A stretch of DNA of 64,000 bases from positions 310,001-374,000 of the forward strand of contig JAVYIG010000897.1 in the NCBI GenBank assembly GCA_035222895.1, given 5' to 3'. Positions within the stretch are counted from its first letter, which is position 1; the number at the start of each line of letters is the position of its first letter. Below the pieces are notes generated by a model. It saw only the letters and a list, made by a program, of their open reading frames with translations, had not been told where the DNA came from and made no database searches. This stretch comes from Strongylocentrotus droebachiensis (taxonomy: Eukaryota > Echinodermata > Echinoidea > Camarodonta > Strongylocentrotidae). The translations under genes were made by a program, and so were the position numbers. Shown here one piece after another: positions 25,501-41,242 of this stretch.

Positions 25501-27006
25501 CAGCACTCTTCTCAAACATGACGACCCCCCCCCCCACCCCTACACACAGGTGTAATCATATATCAGCTGGTGGTAAAAGGGTGTTGTGAACCTATACTAC
25601 ATCACACATCTCTCAGCAGTCTTCTCAAACATGACGACCCCCCCCCCCACCCCTACACACAGGTGTAATCATATATCAGTTGGTGGTAAAAGGGTGTTGT
25701 GAACCCACATCACACAGCTCTCTGCACTCTTCTCAAACATGACAACCTCCCCCTGCCTCACCCCCCCCCCCTTCCCTACACACAGGTGTAATCATATATC
25801 AATTGGTGGTAAAAGGGTGTTGTGAACCCACATCACACAGCTCTCTACACTCTTCTCAAACATGACAACCCTCCCCTGCCTCCCCCCCCCCCCCTACACA
25901 CAGGTGTAAGGTATAAGGGTGTTGTGAACCCACATCACACAGCTATCTGGACTCTTCTCAAACATGACAAGCTCCTCCTGCCTCCCCCCTACACACAGGT
26001 GTATGGTAAAAGGGTGTTGTGAACCCACATCACATAGCTCTCAGCACTCTTCTCAAACATGACAACCTCCTCCTGCCTCCCCCCCCCCTACACACAGGTG
26101 TATGGTAAAAGGGTGTTGTGAACCCACATCACACAGCTCTCTGGACTCTTCTCAAAAACATGACAACCTCCTCCTGCCTCCCCCCCCCCCCTACACACAG
26201 GTGTATGGTAAAAGGGTGTTGTGAACCCAAATCACACAGCTCTCAGCACTCTTCTCAAACATGACAACCTCCTCCTGCCTCCCCCCCCCCCTACACACAG
26301 GTGTACGGTAAAAGGGTGTTGTGAACCCACATCACACAGCTCTCAGCACTATTCTCAAACATGACAACCTCCCCCTGCCTCCCCTCCTCCCCCCACACAC
26401 AGGTGTAATCTTATATCAGCTGGTGGTAAAAGGGTGTTGTTAACCTACATCACACAGCTCTCTGCACTCTTCTCAAACATGACATCCTCCTCCTGCCTCC
26501 CCCCTACACACAGGTGTAATCATATATCAGCTGGTGGTAAAAGGGTGTTGTGAACCCACATCACACAGCTCTTTGCACTCTTCTCAAACATGACAACCTC
26601 CCCCTGCCCCCCTCCACCCTACACACAGGTGTAATCATATATCAGCTGGTGGTAAAAGGGTGTTGTGAACCCACATCACACAGCTCTCTGGACTCCCCTC
26701 AAACATGACAACATCCCCCTGCCTCCCCCCCCCCTCTACACACAGGTGTATGGTAAAAGGGTGTTGTGAACCCACATCACACAGCTCTCTGGACTCTTCT
26801 CAAACATGACAACCTCCTCCTGCCTCCTCCCCCCCCCCCCCGACACACAGGTGTATGGTCAAAGGGTGTTGTGAACCCACATCACACAGCTCTCTGGACT
26901 CTTCTCAAACATGACAACCTCCTCCTGCCTCCCCCCCTACACACAGGTGTATGGTAAAAGGGTGTTGTGAACCCACATCACACAGCTCTCAGCACTCTTC
27001 TCAAAC
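16551..27006. repeat. Three copies of a 3.1-3.7-kb higher-order unit
   Basis: A stretch beginning with a CTCACCCCCC monomer followed by one with CAAAAACAAGACAACC recurs at 16551, 19668 and 23311, spacings of 3117 and 3643. An independent marker, CTAGACACAGATG (a C-to-G change in the usual TACACACAG), recurs at 18176, 21397 and 25042, spacings of 3221 and 3645. The two markers agree on a unit near 3.1-3.6 kb with internal insertions or losses of several monomers. The end at 27006 is set by the start of the first macro-unit. Confidence 0.7.
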
Positions 27007-30000
27007 ATGACGACCCCCCCCCCACCCCTACACACAGGTGTAATCATATATCAGCTGGTGGTAAAAGGGTGTTGTGGACCTATACTACATCACACATCTC
27101 TCAGCAGTCTTCTCAAACATGACGACCCCCCCCCCCCCCCACCCCTACACACAGGTGTAATCATATATCAGTTGGTGGTAAAAGGGTGTTGTGAACCCAC
27201 ATCACACAGCTCTCTGCACTCTTCTCAAACATGACAACCTCCCCCTGCCTCACCCCCCCCCCTCCCTACACACAGGTGTAATCATATATCAATTGGTGGT
27301 AAAAGGGTGTTGTGAACCCACATCACACAGCTCTCTGCACTCTTCTCAAACATGACAACCCTCCCCTGCCTCCCCCCCCCCTACACACAGGTGTATGGTA
27401 TAAGGGTGTTGTAAACCCACATCACACAGCTATCTGGACTCTTCTCAAACATGACAACCTCCTCCTGCCTCCCCCCTACACACAGGTGTATGGTAAAAGG
27501 GTGTTGTGAACCCACATCACACAGCTCTCAGCACTCTTCTCAAACATGACAACCTCCTCCTGCCTCCCCCCCTACACACAGGTGTATGGTAAAAGGGTGT
27601 TGTGAACCCACATCACACAGCTCTCTGGACTCTTCTCAAACATGACAACCTACTCCTGCCTCCCCCCCTACACACAGGTGTATGGTAAAAGGGTGTTGTG
27701 AACCCACATCACACAGCTCTCTGGACTCTTCTCAAAAACATGACAACCTCCTCCTGCCTCCCCCCCTACACACAGATGTATGGTAAAAGGGTGTTGTGAG
27801 CCCACATTACACAGCTCTCTGCACTCTTCTTAAAAACATGACAACCTCCTCCTGCCTCCCCCCCTACACACAGGTGTATGGTAAAAGGGTGTTGTGAACC
27901 CACATCACACAGCTCTCAGCACTCTTCTCAAACATGACAACCTCCTCCTGCCTCCCCCCCCCTACACACAGGTGAGCTGTAAAAGGGTGTTGTGAACCCA
28001 CATCACACAGCTCTCAGCACTCTTCTCAAACATGACAACCTCCCCCTGCCTCCCCCCTACAAACAGGTGTATGGTAAAAGGCTGTTGTGAACCCACATCA
28101 CACAGCTCTCTGGACTATTCTCAAACATGACAACCTCCCCCTGCCTCCCCCCCCCTCCCCCCTACACACAGGTGTAATCTTATATCAGCTGGTGGTAAAA
28201 GGGTGTTGTTAACCTACATCACACAGCTCTCTGCACTCTTCTCAAACATGACATCCTCCTCCTGCCTCCCCCCCTACACATAGGTGTAATCATATATCAG
28301 CTGGTGGTAAAAGGGTGTTGTGAACCTATACTACATCACACATCTCTCAGCAGTCTTCTCAAACATGACGACCCCCCCCCCCCCACCCCTACACACAGGT
28401 GTAATCATATATCAGTTGGTGGTAAAAGGGTGTTGTGAACCCACATCACACAGCTCTCTGCACTCTTCTCAAACATGACAACCTCCCCCTGCCTCCCCCC
28501 CTCCCTACACACAGGTGTAATCATATATCAATTGGTGGTAAAAGGGTGTTGTGAACCCACATCACACAGCTCTCTGCACTCTTCTCAAACATGACAACCC
28601 TCCCCTGCCTCCCCCCCCCCTACACACAGGTGTATGGTATAAGGGTGTTGTGAACCCACATCACACAGCTATCTGGACTCTTCTCAAACATGACAACCTC
28701 CTCCTGCCTCCCCCCTACACACAGGTGTATGGTAAAAGGGTGTTGTGAACCCACATCACACAGCTCTCAGCACTCTTCTCAAACATGACAACCCTCCCCT
28801 GCCTCCCCCCCCCCTACACACAGGTATATGGTAAAAGGGTGTTGTGAGCCCACATTACACAGCTCTCTGCACTCTTCTTAAAAACATGACAACCTCCTCC
28901 TGCCTCCCCCCCCCTACACACAGGTGTATGGTAAAAGGGTGTTGTGAACCCACATCACACAGCTCTCAGCACTCTTCTCAAACATGACAACCTCCTCCTG
29001 CCTCCCCCCCCCTACACACAGGTGTACGGTAAAAGGGTGTTGTGAACCCACATCACACAGCTCTCTGCACTCTTCTCAAACATGACATCCTCCTCCTGCC
29101 TCCCCCCCTACACATAGGTGTAATCATATATCAGCTGGTGGTAAAAGGGTGTTGTGAACCCACATCACACAGCTCTCTGCACTCTTCTCAAACATGACAA
29201 CCTCCTCCTGCCTCCCCCCCTACACACAGGTGTATGGTAAAAGGGTGTTGTGAACCCACATCACACAGCTCTCAGCACTCTTCTCAAACATGACGACCCC
29301 CCCCCCACCCCTACACACAGGTGTAATCATATATCAGCTGGTGGTAAAAGGGTGTTGTGAACCTATACTACATCACACATCTCTCAGCAGTCTTCTCAAA
29401 CATGACGACCCCCCCCCCCACCCCTACACACAGGTGTAATCATATATCAGTTGGTGGTAAAAGGGTGTTGTGAACCCACATCACACAGCTCTCTGCACTC
29501 TTCTCAAACATGACAACCTCCCCCTGCCTCACCCCCCCTCCCTACACACAGGTGTAATCATATATCAATTGGTGGTAAAAGGGTGTTGTGAACCCACATC
29601 ACACAGCTCTCTACACTCTTCTCAAACATGACAACCCTCCCCTGCCTCCCCCCCCCCCTACACACAGGTGTAAGGTATAAGGGTGTTGTGAACCCACATC
29701 ACACAGCTATCTGGACTCTTCTCAAACATGACAACCTCCTCCTGCCTCCCCCCTACACACAGGTGTATGGTAAAAGGGTGTTGTGAACCCACATCACACA
29801 GCTCTCAGGACTCTTCTCAAACATGACAACCTCCTCCTGCCTCCCCCCCTACACACAGGTGTATGGTAAAAGGGTGTTGTGAACCCACATCACACAGCTC
29901 TCTGGACTCTTCTCAAAAACATGACAACCTCCTCCTGCCTCCCCCCCTACACACAGATGTATGGTAAAAGGGTGTTGTGAGCCCACATTACACAGCTCTC

Positions 30001-33000
30001 TGCACTCTTCTTAAAAACATGACAACCTCCTCCTGCCTCCCCCCCCCTACACACAGGTGTATGGTAAAAGGGTGTTGTGAACCCACATCACACAGCTCTC
30101 AGCACTCTTCTCAAACATGACAACCTCCTCCTGCCTCCCCCCCCCCTACACACAGGTGTACGGTAAAAGGGTGTTGTGAACCCACATCACACAGCTCTCT
30201 GCACTCTTCTCAAACATGACATCCTCCTCCTGCCTCCCCCCCTACACATAGGTGTAATCATATATCAGCTGGTGGTAAAAGGGTGTTGTGAACCCACATC
30301 ACACAGCTCTCTGCACTCTTCTCAAACATGACAACCTCCTCCTGCCTCCCCCCTACACACAGGTGTATGGTAAAAGGGTGTTGTGAACCCACATCACACA
30401 GCTCTCAGCACTCTTCTCAAACATGACGACCCCCCCCCCCCCCCACCCCTACACACAGGTGTAATCATATATCAGCTGGTGGTAAAAGGGTGTTGTGAAC
30501 CTATACTACATCACACATCTCTCAGCAGTCTTCTCAAACATGACGACCCCCCCCCCCACCCCTACACACAGGTGTAATCATATATCAGTTGGTGGTAAAA
30601 GGGTGTTGTGAACCCACATCACACAGCTCTCTGCACTCTTCTCAAACATGACAACCTCCCCCTGCCTCACCCCCCCCTCCCTACACACAGGTGTAATCAT
30701 ATATCAATTGGTGGTAAAAGGGTGTTGTGAACCCACATCACACAGCTCTCTACACTCTTCTCAAACATGACAACCCTCCCCTGCCTCCCCCCCCCCCCTA
30801 CACACAGGTGTAAGGTATAAGGGTGTTGTGAACCCACATCACACAGCTATCTGGACTCTTCTCAAACATGACAACCTCCTCCTGCCTCCCCCCTACACAC
30901 AGGTGTATGGTAAAAGGGTGTTGTGAACCCACATCACATAGCTCTCAGCACTCTTCTCAAACATGACAACCTCCTCCTGCCTCCCCCCCCCCTACACACA
31001 GGTGTATGGTAAAAGGGTGTTGTGAACCCACATCACACAGCTCTCTGGACTCTTCTCAAAAACATGACAACCTCCTCCTGCCTCCCCCCCCCCCCTACAC
31101 ACAGGTGTATGGTAAAAGGGTGTTGTGAACCCAAATCACACAGCTCTCAGCACTCTTCTCAAACATGACAACCTCCTCCTGCCTCCCCCCCCCCCTACAC
31201 ACAGGTGTACGGTAAAAGGGTGTTGTGAACCCACATCACACAGCTCTCAGCACTATTCTCAAACATGACAACCTCCCCCTGCCTCCCCTCCTCCCCCCAC
31301 ACACAGGTGTAATCTTATATCAGCTGGTGGTAAAAGGGTGTTGTTAACCTACATCACACAGCTCTCTGCACTCTTCTCAAACATGACATCCTCCTCCTGC
31401 CTCCCCCCTACACACAGGTGTAATCATATATCAGCTGGTGGTAAAAGGGTGTTGTGAACCCACATCACACAGCTCTTTGCACTCTTCTCAAACATGACAA
31501 CCTCCCCCTGCCCCCCTCCACCCTACACACAGGTGTAATCATATATCAATTGGTGGTAAAAGGGTGTTGTGAACCCACATCACACAGCTCTCTGCACTCT
31601 TCTCAAACATGACAACCCTCCCCTGCCTCCCCCCCCCCCTACACACAGGTGTATGGTATAAGGGTGTTGTAAACCCACATCACACAGCTATCTGGACTCT
31701 TCTCAAACATGACAACCTCCTCCTACCTCCCCCCTACACACAGGTGTATGGTAAAAGGGTGTTGTGAACCCACATCACACAGCTCTCAGCACTCTTCTCA
31801 AACATGACAACCTCCTCCTGCCTCCCCCCCTACACACAGGTGTATGGTAAAAGGGTGTTGTGAACCCACATCACACAGCTCTCTGGACTCTTCTCAAACA
31901 TGACAACCTACTCCTGCCTCCCCCCCTACACACAGGTGTATGGTAAAAGGGTGTTGTGAACCCACATCACACAGCTCTCTGGACTCTTCTCAAAAACATG
32001 ACAACCTCCTCCTGCCTCCCCCCCTACACACAGATGTATGGTAAAAGGGTGTTGTGAGCCCACATTACACAGCTCTCTGCACTCTTCTTAAAAACATGAC
32101 AACCTCCTCCTGCCTCCCCCCCTACACACAGGTGTATGGTAAAAGGGTGTTGTGAACCCACATCACACAGCTCTCAGCACTCTTCTCAAACATGACAACC
32201 TCCTCCTGCCTCCCCCCCCCTACACACAGGTGAGCTGTAAAAGGGTGTTGTGAACCCACATCACACAGCTCTCAGCACTCTTCTCAAACATGACAACCTC
32301 CCCCTGCCTCCCCCCTACAAACAGGTGTATGGTAAAAGGCTGTTGTGAACCCACATCACACAGCTCTCTGGACTATTCTCAAACATGACAACCCCCCCCT
32401 GCCTCCCCCCCCCTCCCCCCTACACACAGGTGTAATCTTATATCAGCTGGTGGTAAAAGGGTGTTGTTAACCTACATCACACAGCTCTCTGCACTCTTCT
32501 CAAACATGACATCCTCCTCCTGCCTCCCCCCCTACACATAGGTGTAATCATATATCAGCTGGTGGTAAAAGGGTGTTGTGAACCTATACTACATCACACA
32601 TCTCTCAGCAGTCTTCTCAAACATGACGACCCCCCCCCCCACCCCTACACACAGGTGTAATCATATATCAGTTGGTGGTAAAAGGGTGTTGTGAACCCAC
32701 ATCACACAGCTCTCTGCACTCTTCTCAAACATGACAACCTCCCCCTGCCTCCCCCCCTCCCTACACACAGGTGTAATCATATATCAATTGGTGGTAAAAG
32801 GGTGTTGTGAACCCACATCACACAGCTCTCTGCACTCTTCTCAAACATGACAACCCTCCCCTGCCTCCCCCCCCCTACACACAGGTGTATGGTATAAGGG
32901 TGTTGTGAACCCACATCACACAGCTATCTGGACTCTTCTCAAACATGACAACCTCCTCCTGCCTCCCCCCTACACACAGGTGTATGGTAAAAGGGTGTTG

Positions 33001-36000
33001 TGAACCCACATCACACAGCTCTCAGCACTCTTCTCAAACATGACAACCCTCCCCTGCCTCCCCCCCCCCCCTACACACAGGTATATGGTAAAAGGGTGTT
33101 GTGAGCCCACATTACACAGCTCTCTGCACTCTTCTTAAAAACATGACAACCTCCTCCTGCCTCCCCCCCCCCCTACACACAGGTGTATGGTAAAAGGGTG
33201 TTGTGAACCGACATCACACAGCTCTCAGCACTCTTCTCAAACATGACAACCTCCTCCTGCCTCCCCCCCCCCTACACACAGGTGTACGGTAAAAGGGTGT
33301 TGTGAACCCACATCACACAGCTCTCTGCACTCTTCTCAAACATGACATCCTCCTCCTGCCTCCCCCCCTACACATAGGTGTAATCATATATCAGCTGGTG
33401 GTAAAAGGGTGTTGTGAACCCACATCACACAGCTCTCTGCACTCTTCTCAAACATGACAACCTCCTCCTGCCTCCCCCCCTACACACAGGTGTATGGTAA
33501 AAGGGTGTTGTGAACCCACATCACACAGCTCTCAGCACTCTTCTCAAACATGACGACCCCCCCCCCCCACCCCTACACACAGGTGTAATCATATATCAGC
33601 TGGTGGTAAAAGGGTGTTGTGAACCTATACTACATCACACATCTCTCAGCAGTCTTCTCAAACATGACAACCTCCTCCTGCCTCCCCCCTACACACAGGT
33701 GTATGGTAAAAGGGTGTTGTGAACCCACATCACACAGCTCTCAGGACTCTTCTCAAACATGACAACCTCCTCCTGCCTCCCCCCCTACACACAGGTGTAT
33801 GGTAAAAGGGTGTTGTGAACCCACATCACACAGCTCTCTGGACTCTTCTCAAAAACATGACAACCTCCTCCTGCCTCCCCCCCTACACACAGATGTATGG
33901 TAAAAGGGTGTTGTGAGCCCACATTACACAGCTCTCTGCACTCTTCTTAAAAACATGACAACCTCCTCCTGCCTCCCCCCCCCCTACACACAGGTGTATG
34001 GTAAAAGGGTGTTGTGAACCCACATCACACAGCTCTCAGCACTCTTCTCAAACATGACAACCTCCTCCTGCCTCCCCCCCCCTACACACAGGTGTACGGT
34101 AAAAGGGTGTTGTGAACCCACATCACACAGCTCTCTGCACTCTTCTCAAACATGACATCCTCCTCCTGCCTCCCCCCCTACACATAGGTGTAATCATATA
34201 TCAGCTGGTGGTAAAAGGGTGTTGTGAACCCACATCACACAGCTCTCTGCACTCTTCTCAAACATGACAACCTCCTCCTGCCTCCCCCCCTACACACAGG
34301 TGTATGGTAAAAGGGTGTTGTGAACCCACATCACACAGCTCTCAGCACTCTTCTCAAACATGACGACCCCCCCCCCCCCCCACCCCTACACACAGGTGTA
34401 ATCATATATCAGCTGGTGGTAAAAGGGTGTTGTGAACCTATACTACATCACACATCTCTCAGCAGTCTTCTCAAACATGACGACCCCCCCCCCCACCCCT
34501 ACACACAGGTGTAATCATATATCAGTTGGTGGTAAAAGGGTGTTGTGAACCCACATCACACAGCTCTCTGCACTCTTCTCAAACATGACAACCTCCCCCT
34601 GCCTCACCCCCCCCCCCCCCCTCCCTACACACAGGTGTAATCATATATCAATTGGTGGTAAAAGGGTGTTGTGAACCCACATCACACAGCTCTCTACACT
34701 CTTCTCAAACATGACAACCTCCTCCTGCCTCCCCCCCCCCCTACACACAGGTGTACGGTAAAAGGGTGTTGTGAACCCACATCACACAGCTCTCTGCACT
34801 CTTCTCAAACATGACATCCTCCTCCTGCCTCCCCCCCTACACATAGGTGTAATCATATATCAGCTGGTGGTAAAAGGGTGTTGTGAACCCACATCACACA
34901 GCTCTCTGCACTCTTCTCAAACATGACAACCTCCTCCTGCCTCCCCCCCTACACACAGGTGTATGGTAAAAGGGTGTTGTGAACCCACATCACACAGCTC
35001 TCAGCACTCTTCTCAAACATGACGACCCCCCCCCCCCCCCACCCCTACACACAGGTGTAATCATATATCAGCTGGTGGTAAAAGGGTGTTGTGAACCTAT
35101 ACTACATCACACATCTCTCAGCAGTCTTCTCAAACATGACGACCCCCCCCCCCCACCCCTACACACAGGTGTAATCATATATCAGTTGGTGGTAAAAGGG
35201 TGTTGTGAACCCACATCACACAGCTCTCTGCACTCTTCTCAAACATGACAACCTCCCCCTGCCTCACCCCCCCCTCCCTACACACAGGTGTAATCATATA
35301 TCAATTGGTGGTAAAAGGGTGTTGTGAACCCACATCACACAGCTCTCTACACTCTTCTCAAACATGACAACCCTCCCCTGCCTCCCCCCCCCCTACACAC
35401 AGGTGTAAGGTATAAGGGTGTTGTGAACCCACATCACACAGCTATCTGGACTCTTCTCAAACATGACAACCTCCTCCTGCCTCCCCCCTACACACAGGTG
35501 TATGGTAAAAGGGTGTTGTGAACCCACATCACACAGCTCTCAGGACTCTTCTCAAACATGACAACCTCCTCCTGCCTCCCCCCCTACACACAGGTGTATG
35601 GTAAAAGGGTGTTGTGAACCCACATCACACAGCTCTCTGGACTCTTCTCAAAAACATGACAACCTCCTCCTGCCTCCCCCCCTACACACAGATGTATGGT
35701 AAAAGGGTGTTGTGAGCCCACATTACACAGCTCTCTGCACTCTTCTTAAAAACATGACAACCTCCTCCTGCCTCCCCCCCCCCCTACACACAGGTGTATG
35801 GTAAAAGGGTGTTGTGAACCCACATCACACAGCTCTCAGCACTCTTCTCAAACATGACAACCTCCTCCTGCCTCCCCCCCCCTACACACAGGTGTACGGT
35901 AAAAGGGTGTTGTGAACCCACATCACACAGCTCTCTGCACTCTTCTCAAACATGACATCCTCCTCCTGCCTCCCCCCCTACACATAGGTGTAATCATATA

Positions 36001-39000
36001 TCAGCTGGTGGTAAAAGGGTGTTGTGAACCCACATCACACAGCTCTCTGCACTCTTCTCAAACATGACAACCTCCTCCTGCCTCCCCCCCTACACACAGG
36101 TGTATGGTAAAAGGGTGTTGTGAACCCACATCACACAGCTCTCAGCACTCTTCTCAAACATGACGACCCCCCCCCCCCCACCCCTACACACAGGTGTAAT
36201 CATATATCAGCTGGTGGTAAAAGGGTGTTGTGAACCTATACTACATCACACATCTCTCAGCAGTCTTCTCAAACATGACGACCCCCCCCACCCCTACACA
36301 CAGGTGTAATCATATATCAGTTGGTGGTAAAAGGGTGTTGTGAACCCACATCACACAGCTCTCTGCACTCTTCTCAAACATGACAACCTCCCCCTGCCTC
36401 ACCCCCCCCTCCCTACACACAGGTGTAATCATATATCAATTGGTGGTAAAAGGGTGTTGTGAACCCACATCACACAGCTCTCTACACTCTTCTCAAACAT
36501 GACAACCCTCCCCTGCCTCCCCCCCCCCCTACACACAGGTGTAAGGTATAAGGGTGTTGTGAACCCACATCACACAGCTATCTGGACTCTTCTCAAACAT
36601 GACAACCTCCTCCTGCCTCCCCCCTACACACAGGTGTATGGTAAAAGGGTGTTGTGAACCCACATCACATAGCTCTCAGCACTCTTCTCAAACATGACAA
36701 CCTCCTCCTGCCTCCCCCCCCCCCCTACACACAGGTGTATGGTAAAAGGGTGTTGTGAACCCACATCACACAGCTCTCTGGACTCTTCTCAAACATGACA
36801 ACCTCCTCCTGCCTCCTCCCCCCCCCCCCGACACACAGGTGTATGGTCAAAGGGTGTTGTGAACCCACATCACACAGCTCTCTGGACTCTTCTCAAAAAT
36901 GACAACCTCCTCCTGCCTCCCCCCCTACACACAGGTGTATGGTAAAAGGGTGTTGTGAACCCACATCACACAGCTCTCAGCACTCTTCTCAAACATGACG
37001 ACCCCCCCCCCACCCCTACACACAGGTGTAATCATATATCAGCTGGTGGTAAAAGGGTGTTGTGGACCTATACTACATCACACATCTCTCAGCAGTCTTC
37101 TCAAACATGACGACCCCCCCCCCCACCCCTACACACAGGTGTAATCATATATCAGTTGGTGGTAAAAGGGTGTTGTGAACCCACATCACACAGCTCTCTG
37201 CACTCTTCTCAAACATGACAACCTCCCCCTGCCTCACCCCCCCCCCCTCCCTACACACAGGTGTAATCATATATCAATTGGTGGTAAAAGGGTGTTGTGA
37301 ACCCACATCACACAGCTCTCTGCACTCTTCTCAAACATGACAACCCTCCCCTGCCTCCCCCCCCCCCCTACACACAGGTGTATGGTATAAGGGTGTTGTA
37401 AACCCACATCACACAGCTATCTGGACTCTTCTCAAACATGACAACCTCCTCCTGCCTCCCCCCTACACACAGGTGTATGGTAAAAGGGTGTTGTGAACCC
37501 ACATCACACAGCTCTCAGCACTCTTCTCAAACATGACAACCTCCTCCTGCCTCCCCCCCTACACACAGGTGTATGGTAAAAGGGTGTTGTGAACCCACAT
37601 CACACAGCTCTCTGGACTCTTCTCAAACATGACAACCTACTCCTGCCTCCCCCCTACACACAGGTGTATGGTAAAAGGGTGTTGTGAACCCACATCACAC
37701 AGCTCTCTGGACTCTTCTCAAAAACATGACAACCTCCTCCTGCCTCCCCCCCTACACACAGATGTATGGTAAAAGGGTGTTGTGAGCCCACATTACACAG
37801 CTCTCTGCACTCTTCTTAAAAACATGACAACCTCCTCCTGCCTCCCCCCTACACACAGGTGTATGGTAAAAGGGTGTTGTGAACCCACATCACACAGCTC
37901 TCAGCACTCTTCTCAAACATGACAACCTCCTCCTGCCTCCCCCCCCCTACACACAGGTGAGCTGTAAAAGGGTGTTGTGAACCCACATCACACAGCTCTC
38001 AGCACTCTTCTCAAACATGACAACCTCCCCCTGCCTCCCCCCTACAAACAGGTGTATGGTAAAAGGGTGTTGTGAACCCACATCACACAGCTCTCTGGAC
38101 TATTCTCAAACATGACAACCTCCCCCTGCCTCCCCCCCCCCTCCCCCCTACACACAGGTGTAATCTTATATCAGCTGGTGGTAAAAGGGTGTTGTTAACC
38201 TACATCACACAGCTCTCTGCACTCTTCTCAAACATGACATCCTCCTCCTGCCTCCCCCCCTACACATAGGTGTAATCATATATCAGCTGGTGGTAAAAGG
38301 GTGTTGTGAACCTATACTACATCACACATCTCTCAGCAGTCTTCTCAAACATGACGACCCCCCCCCCCCACCCCTACACACAGGTGTAATCATATATCAG
38401 TTGGTGGTAAAAGGGTGTTGTGAACCCACATCACACAGCTCTCTGCACTCTTCTCAAACATGACAACCTCCCCCTGCCTCCCCCCCTCCCTACACACAGG
38501 TGTAATCATATATCAATTGGTGGTAAAAGGGTGTTGTGAACCCACATCACACAGCTCTCTGCACTCTTCTCAAACATGACAACCCTCCCCTGCCTCCCCC
38601 CCCTACACACAGGTGTATGGTATAAGGGTGTTGTGAACCCACATCACACAGCTATCTGGACTCTTCTCAAACATGACAACCTCCTCCTGCCTCCCCCCTA
38701 CACACAGGTGTATGGTAAAAGGGTGTTGTGAACCCACATCACACAGCTCTCAGCACTCTTCTCAAACATGACAACCCTCCCCTGCCTCCCCCCCCCCCTA
38801 CACACAGGTATATGGTAAAAGGGTGTTGTGAGCCCACATTACACAGCTCTCTGCACTCTTCTTAAAAACATGACAACCTCCTCCTGCCTCCCCCCCCCCT
38901 ACACACAGGTGTATGGTAAAAGGGTGTTGTGAACCCACATCACACAGCTCTCAGCACTCTTCTCAAACATGACAACCTCCTCCTGCCTCCCCCCCCCTAC

Positions 39001-41242
39001 ACACAGGTGTACGGTAAAAGGGTGTTGTGAACCCACATCACACAGCTCTCTGCACTCTTCTCAAACATGACATCCTCCTCCTGCCTCCCCCCCTACACAT
39101 AGGTGTAATCATATATCAGCTGGTGGTAAAAGGGTGTTGTGAACCCACATCACACAGCTCTCTGCACTCTTCTCAAACATGACAACCTCCTCCTGCCTCC
39201 CCCCCTACACACAGGTGTATGGTAAAAGGGTGTTGTGAACCCACATCACACAGCTCTCAGCACTCTTCTCAAACATGACGACCCCCCCCCCACCCCTACA
39301 CACAGGTGTAATCATATATCAGCTGGTGGTAAAAGGGTGTTGTGAACCTATACTACATCACACATCTCTCAGCAGTCTTCTCAAACATGACGACCCCCCC
39401 CCCCCACCCCTACACACAGGTGTAATCATATATCAGTTGGTGGTAAAAGGGTGTTGTGAACCCACATCACACAGCTCTCTGCACTCTTCTCAAACATGAC
39501 AACCTCCCCCTGCCTCACCCCCCCCTCCCTACACACAGGTGTAATCATATATCAATTGGTGGTAAAAGGGTGTTGTGAACCCACATCACACAGCTCTCTA
39601 CACTCTTCTCAAACATGACAACCCTCCCCTGCCTCCCCCCCCCCCTACACACAGGTGTAAGGTATAAGGGTGTTGTGAACCCACATCACACAGCTATCTG
39701 GACTCTTCTCAAACATGACAACCTCCTCCTGCCTCCCCCCTACACACAGGTGTATGGTAAAAGGGTGTTGTGAACCCACATCACACAGCTCTCAGGACTC
39801 TTCTCAAACATGACAACCTCCTCCTGCCTCCCCCCCTACACACAGGTGTATGGTAAAAGGGTGTTGTGAACCCACATCACACAGCTCTCTGGACTCTTCT
39901 CAAAAACATGACAACCTCCTCCTGCCTCCCCCCCTACACACAGATGTATGGTAAAAGGGTGTTGTGAGCCCACATTACACAGCTCTCTGCACTCTTCTTA
40001 AAAACATGACAACCTCCTCCTGCCTCCCCCCCCCCCTACACACAGGTGTATGGTAAAAGGGTGTTGTGAACCCACATCACACAGCTCTCAGCACTCTTCT
40101 CAAACATGACAACCTCCTCCTGCCTCCCCCCCCCTACACACAGGTGTACGGTAAAAGGGTGTTGTGAACCCACATCACACAGCTCTCTGCACTCTTCTCA
40201 AACATGACATCCTCCTCCTGCCTCCCCCCCTACACATAGGTGTAATCATATATCAGCTGGTGGTAAAAGGGTGTTGTGAACCCACATCACACAGCTCTCT
40301 GCACTCTTCTCAAACATGACAACCTCCTCCTGCCTCCCCCCCTACACACAGGTGTATGGTAAAAGGGTGTTGTGAACCCACATCACACAGCTCTCAGCAC
40401 TCTTCTCAAACATGACGACCCCCCCCCCCCCACCCCTACACACAGGTGTAATCATATATCAGCTGGTGGTAAAAGGGTGTTGTGAACCTATACTACATCA
40501 CACATCTCTCAGCAGTCTTCTCAAACATGACGACCCCCCCCACCCCTACACACAGGTGTAATCATATATCAGTTGGTGGTAAAAGGGTGTTGTGAACCCA
40601 CATCACACAGCTCTCTGCACTCTTCTCAAACATGACAACCTCCCCCTGCCTCACCCCCCCCCTCCCTACACACAGGTGTAATCATATATCAATTGGTGGT
40701 AAAAGGGTGTTGTGAACCCACATCACACAGCTCTCTACACTCTTCTCAAACATGACAACCCTCCCCTGCCTCCCCCCCCCCTACACACAGGTGTAAGGTA
40801 TAAGGGTGTTGTGAACCCACATCACACAGCTATCTGGACTCTTCTCAAACATGACAACCTCCTCCTGCCTCCCCCCTACACACAGGTGTATGGTAAAAGG
40901 GTGTTGTGAACCCACATCACATAGCTCTCAGCACTCTTCTCAAACATGACAACCTCCTCCTGCCTCCCCCCCCCCTACACACAGGTGTATGGTAAAAGGG
41001 TGTTGTGAACCCACATCACACAGCTCTCTGGACTCTTCTCAAACATGACAACCTCCTCCTGCCTCCTCCCCCCCCCCGACACACAGGTGTATGGTCAAAG
41101 GGTGTTGTGAACCCACATCACACAGCTCTCTGGACTCTTCTCAAACATGACAACCTCCTCCTGCCTCCCCCCCTACACACAGGTGTATGGTAAAAGGGTG
41201 TTGTGAACCCACATCACACAGCTCTCAGCACTCTTCTCAAAC
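27007..41242. repeat. Macro-unit 1, ~14.24 kb
   Basis: Markers spread through this interval recur about 14.24 kb further on. TTGTGGACC is at about 27073 and 41310; GTGAGCTG at 27972 and 42205; GTGAGCTG again at 32230 and 46477; AACCGACATC at about 33210 and 47454; ACAACCCCCCCCTGCC near 32390 and 46638. The last two variants occur nowhere else that I saw, so the intervals share private mutations rather than just monomer types. Inside the unit there is a second level: GTGAGCTG at 27972, 32230 and 37957 marks repeated sub-blocks of 4.3 and 5.7 kb. Confidence 0.75.
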
